From Devosia oryziradicis (lineage in GTDB: Bacteria > Pseudomonadota > Alphaproteobacteria > Rhizobiales > Devosiaceae), in the NCBI RefSeq assembly GCF_016698645.1, contig NZ_CP068047.1, positions 2,329,001 through 2,393,000 on the forward strand: 64,000 nucleotides of DNA. The letters run 5' to 3'. Position numbers and translations under genes: made by a program. A model generated the notes under the pieces. The model saw only the letters and a program-made list of their open reading frames with translations, ran no database searches and was not told where the DNA came from. Shown here one piece after another: positions 61,192 through 64,000 of the stretch. Position 1 is the stretch's first letter, and each line of letters starts with the position of its first letter.

Positions 61192-61680
61192 TTGGCAAAA
61201 GGAATGCCGTCAATGGTGGCACTGCTCGGCCTTCTGGCCGTCGCCGGCTACCAAAATCGCCACAAGCTGGGTGACCTGCTCAACGGGACGGGCGGCCAGC
61301 CCGCCGATCCGACGTATCCAGGTCGTTCGACCGGCGGCTTGGGCGACCTACTCAACGGCCTGGGCGGTGCACTTGGCGGCGCATCGGCCGGCAGCGTGCT
61401 GAGCGGAGGCTTGGGTGACCTCGTCGATCGCTTCCGCCAGTCCGGACGTGGGCCGCAGGCCGATAGCTGGATCAATGCCGGCGAGGACAATGTTCCCGTA
61501 GGTGTATCCGATCTTGAGGAAGCCTTGGGCGAAGACACCATCGCCGAGCTGACCCAGAAGACCGGCCTGTCCAGGGCAGAACTGCTCGAGCGCCTGTCGA
61601 AGACCCTGCCGGACGCCGTCAACAGGATGACGCCGGACGGGCGCATCCCCACCGAGGCGGAAGCCGCCAGGTTCATGTAG
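61192..61680 (+). CDS. YidB family (DUF937) protein
   Basis: 162 residues, YidB/DUF937 family of unknown function. A hydrophobic N-terminal stretch (SMVALLGLLAVAGYQNR), a Gly-rich linker (30-80) and a helical C-terminal domain starting near NAGEDNVPVGVSDLEEALG. The start is TTG 61192-61194 with GAGGAGG eight bases upstream; an in-frame ATG at 61204 is possible. It is likely co-transcribed with the GlsB/YeaQ-type gene from the EcfG promoter, suggesting a stress role. Confidence 0.88.
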   Translation: MAKGMPSMVALLGLLAVAGYQNRHKLGDLLNGTGGQPADPTYPGRSTGGLGDLLNGLGGALGGASAGSVLSGGLGDLVDRFRQSGRGPQADSWINAGEDNVPVGVSDLEEALGEDTIAELTQKTGLSRAELLERLSKTLPDAVNRMTPDGRIPTEAEAARFM

Positions 61681-61701
61681 CGGCAAACCCTCGCGTAAAC
61701 A

Positions 61702-61731
61702 AAACGGCGGCCCTTGGGCCGCCGTTTCAGT
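61702..61731. terminator. Bidirectional intrinsic terminator between YidB and lon
   Basis: AAACGGCGGCCC (61702-61713) and GGGCCGCCGTTT (61716-61727) form a 12-bp stem with a minimal loop. T-rich sequence follows on the plus strand (TTTCAGTTTT), and on the minus strand the stem ends in TTT. It terminates the YidB gene and probably lon. Confidence 0.9.
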
Positions 61732-61747
61732 TTTGGTGGCAGGCTGC

Positions 61748-64000
61748 CTAGTGCGGCAGGCCAGCGGTGGCGTCGTCGGTCGGGCCGGTATCGACCGTTG
61801 TCGAAACGGCTGGCGTAGTCACCTCGTCAAAATTCCACTCGATCGGCTCAGGCTTGCGCACCAGCGCGCGCTCAATGACCTGGTCCATGCGGCTGACAGG
61901 CACGACTTCCATGCCGTCCTTGACGATGTCGGGGATCTCGGCCAGATCGCGCACATTCTCCTCGGGGATCAGTACGGTCTTGATGCCACCGCGGAGGGCT
62001 GCCAGGAGCTTCTCCTTAAGGCCGCCGATGGGCAGCACCCTGCCCCGCAGCGTGATCTCACCGGTCATGGCCACGTCGTTGCGCACCGGGATGCCCGTCA
62101 TGACTGACACGATGGCGGTTGCCAGCCCGATGCCGGCCGACGGACCGTCCTTGGGGGTCGCGCCTTCAGGCAGGTGGACGTGGATATCGCGCGTGTCGAA
62201 CATCGGCGGTTTGATGCCGAAATCGATCGAGCGCGAACGGACATAAGCCGTTGCCGCAGTCAGCGATTCCTTCATCACTTCCTTGATGTTGCCGGTAACG
62301 GTCATCCGACCCTTGCCCGGCGTCATCACGCCTTCGATGGTGAGCAGTTCGCCACCGACAGACGTCCAGGCGAGACCCGTCACCAGGCCAACCTGCGCCT
62401 CGGCTTCGATCACGCCATGCTTGTAGATATCGGCGCCCAGATAGTCGGTGAGCTTGGCCTCGTCGATGACGATCTTCTTGACCTTGGTCTTGACGATCTC
62501 GGTCACGGCCTTGCGCATCAGCTTGCCGATTTCGCGCTTGAGATTTCGCACACCCGCCTCGCGGGTGTAGCGCTGGATCAGGGCGGTCAGCATCTCGTCG
62601 GAAAGCTCGAACTCACCATGGGCGAGACCGTTTTCCTTGAGCGTTTCCGGGATCAGGTGCTGCTTGGCGATCGCGTGCTTCTCCTGCTCGGTGTAGCCGG
62701 ACAGGCGAATGATCTCCATGCGGTCCATCAGCGGGCCGGGAATGTTGAGCGTGTTGGACGTGGTGACGAACATCACGTCGGACAGGTCGTAGTCCACCTC
62801 GAGATAGTGGTCGGCAAAGGTGTGGTTCTGCTCAGGATCCAGCACCTCAAGCAGTGCCGAAGACGGATCGCCGCGGAAGTCCTGTCCCATCTTGTCGATT
62901 TCGTCGAGCAGGAAGAGCGGGTTGGACTTGCCGACCTTCTTGAGCGACTGGATGACCTTGCCGGGCATGGAGCCGATATAGGTCCGGCGGTGGCCGCGGA
63001 TTTCGGCTTCATCCCGGACGCCACCGAGGGCCATGCGCACGAATTCGCGGCCGGTGGCCTTGGCGATCGACTTGCCCAGCGAGGTCTTGCCGACGCCCGG
63101 AGGGCCGACGAGGCAGAGGATCGGCCCCTTGAGGGTACCGGTGCGGCCCTGCACCGCCAGATATTCCAGGATGCGTTCCTTGACCTTCTCCAGGCCATAG
63201 TGATCCTCGTCCAGCACCTTTTCGGCAAGGACCAGGTCACGCTTGACCTTGCTCTTCTTGCCCCAGGGCAGGCCGAGCAGCGTATCGAGATAATTGCGCA
63301 CCACGGTGGCTTCGGCCGACATCGGGCTCATGGACTTGAGCTTCTTGAGCTCCGCCTCGGCCTTCTGCTTGGCTTCCTTGCTGAGCTTGGTCTTGGCGAT
63401 GCGCTCTTCGAGTTCGGCGATCTCATTGGAGCCTTCCTCGCCGTCGCCGAGCTCCTTCTGGATCGCCTTCATCTGCTCGTTGAGATAGTACTCGCGCTGG
63501 GTCTTCTCCATCTGCCGCTTGACGCGGGAGCGGATGCGCTTTTCCACCTGCAAGACGCCGATTTCGCCTTCCATCAAGCCCAGGATCTTCTGGAAGCGCT
63601 CCGCGACCGAAACGGTCGAGAGGAGGTCTTCCTTCTCGTTGATCTTGATGACCAAGTGGCTGGCAATGGTGTCGGCGAGCTTGGAATGGTTCTCGATCTG
63701 CCCGACGGCGGCGACAACCTCGGCCGAAATCTTCTTGTTGAGCTTCACATAGCTCTCGAACTCGGTTTGGGCCGAGCGAGCCAGAGCTTCGATCTCGGTC
63801 GCGTCCTCGGCCGGTTCGGGCAGCACGGAGGCTTCGGCCTCGAAATATTCGTCGGTCTGCAGGTAGCGATCGATGGTTGCGCGGCTCAGGCCTTCGACCA
63901 GCACCTTGACGGTGCCATCGGGAAGCTTGAGGAGCTGCAGCACGGTGGCAATAGTGCCCGTGGCATAGATCTGGTCGGGTGCCGGATCGTCGTCCTGGGC
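61748..64000 (-). CDS. lon: Lon protease (N-terminus outside window)
   Basis: 751 residues are visible, from Ala (63998-64000) to the stop at 61748; roughly the first 60-80 residues are missing. Lon is the ATP-dependent quality-control protease. The visible N-terminal part ends near [19 protein letters not shown]; the AAA+ module has Walker [10 protein letters not shown] and Walker [10 protein letters not shown]; the proteolytic Ser lies in DGPSAG, with the catalytic Lys in the following helix-strand region. Its tail ends in an acidic, Thr-rich stretch. It is convergent with the YidB gene, separated by a bidirectional terminator. Confidence 0.97.
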   Translation of the reverse strand, partial: AQDDDPAPDQIYATGTIATVLQLLKLPDGTVKVLVEGLSRATIDRYLQTDEYFEAEASVLPEPAEDATEIEALARSAQTEFESYVKLNKKISAEVVAAVGQIENHSKLADTIASHLVIKINEKEDLLSTVSVAERFQKILGLMEGEIGVLQVEKRIRSRVKRQMEKTQREYYLNEQMKAIQKELGDGEEGSNEIAELEERIAKTKLSKEAKQKAEAELKKLKSMSPMSAEATVVRNYLDTLLGLPWGKKSKVKRDLVLAEKVLDEDHYGLEKVKERILEYLAVQGRTGTLKGPILCLVGPPGVGKTSLGKSIAKATGREFVRMALGGVRDEAEIRGHRRTYIGSMPGKVIQSLKKVGKSNPLFLLDEIDKMGQDFRGDPSSALLEVLDPEQNHTFADHYLEVDYDLSDVMFVTTSNTLNIPGPLMDRMEIIRLSGYTEQEKHAIAKQHLIPETLKENGLAHGEFELSDEMLTALIQRYTREAGVRNLKREIGKLMRKAVTEIVKTKVKKIVIDEAKLTDYLGADIYKHGVIEAEAQVGLVTGLAWTSVGGELLTIEGVMTPGKGRMTVTGNIKEVMKESLTAATAYVRSRSIDFGIKPPMFDTRDIHVHLPEGATPKDGPSAGIGLATAIVSVMTGIPVRNDVAMTGEITLRGRVLPIGGLKEKLLAALRGGIKTVLIPEENVRDLAEIPDIVKDGMEVVPVSRMDQVIERALVRKPEPIEWNFDEVTTPAVSTTVDTGPTDDATAGLPH

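Overview
This is a GC-rich, gene-dense stretch of an alphaproteobacterial chromosome, almost certainly from the Hyphomicrobiales (Rhizobiales) and plausibly Devosia-like. The signs are the nuoA-N/birA/rnj/DUF1467/proS/lolC/lolD arrangement, the DivK/PleD cell-cycle pair, the ruvX-pyrB-pyrC-plsY-dprA-topA-rnr-rpmG backbone, DinB with an N-terminal zinc ribbon, a short ProS and GGAAC-N16-CGTT (EcfG-type) promoters. The genus is an inference. No phage, insertion sequence, CRISPR array or plasmid function was seen.

Layout. 1-6.6 kb (mostly minus strand): two GNAT acetyltransferases, chorismate mutase, a YjhX-type protein, a long inverted repeat, two unknown proteins, and a gatC...gatA cluster interrupted by a third GNAT gene and two related secreted proteins. 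6.6-14.2 kb: ruvX, a divergent AraC regulator/NmrA-like oxidoreductase pair, pyrB, a dihydroorotase-like pyrC that lacks metal ligands, plsY, dprA and an aldo-keto reductase. 14.5-21.8 kb: topA, an M19 dipeptidase flanked by two palindromic repeats, rnr, DUF983, rpmG, then a structured region with its own strong minus-strand promoter (candidate ncRNA). 21.8-30.3 kb: pleD and divK, then a plus-strand run DUF3572, dinB, ridA, GDPD, GH114-like hydrolase, FemAB-like protein, a desaturase-reductase fusion and a HIT protein.

30.2-53.7 kb: lipoprotein-export genes lolC and lolD, proS, a second candidate ncRNA, two more related secreted proteins, DUF1467, ribonuclease J, BirA and the complete 14-gene complex I operon, read from a promoter near 53.65 kb. 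NuoE carries a long linker and a helix-hairpin-helix-like tail, and NuoL has a histidine-rich insert. 53.8-64 kb: two small outer-membrane beta-barrel proteins, an exported MsrA, tRNA-Asp and tRNA-Val, HU, a TetR regulator with three operators divergent from two tandem Tet-type efflux pumps, a stress gene pair (GlsB/YeaQ and YidB families) and the incomplete lon gene.

The backbone genes cover tRNA amidation, pyrimidine and phospholipid synthesis, DNA topology and uptake, RNA turnover, cell-cycle signalling and respiration. The accessory layer consists of inserted regulator/enzyme pairs, small secreted paralogues, efflux pumps and stress-promoter genes. The most interesting unexplained items are the two candidate non-coding RNAs (about 21.46-21.81 kb and 33.85-34.02 kb), the EcfG-type promoters, the triple tet operator, the fusion enzyme and the modified complex I subunits.
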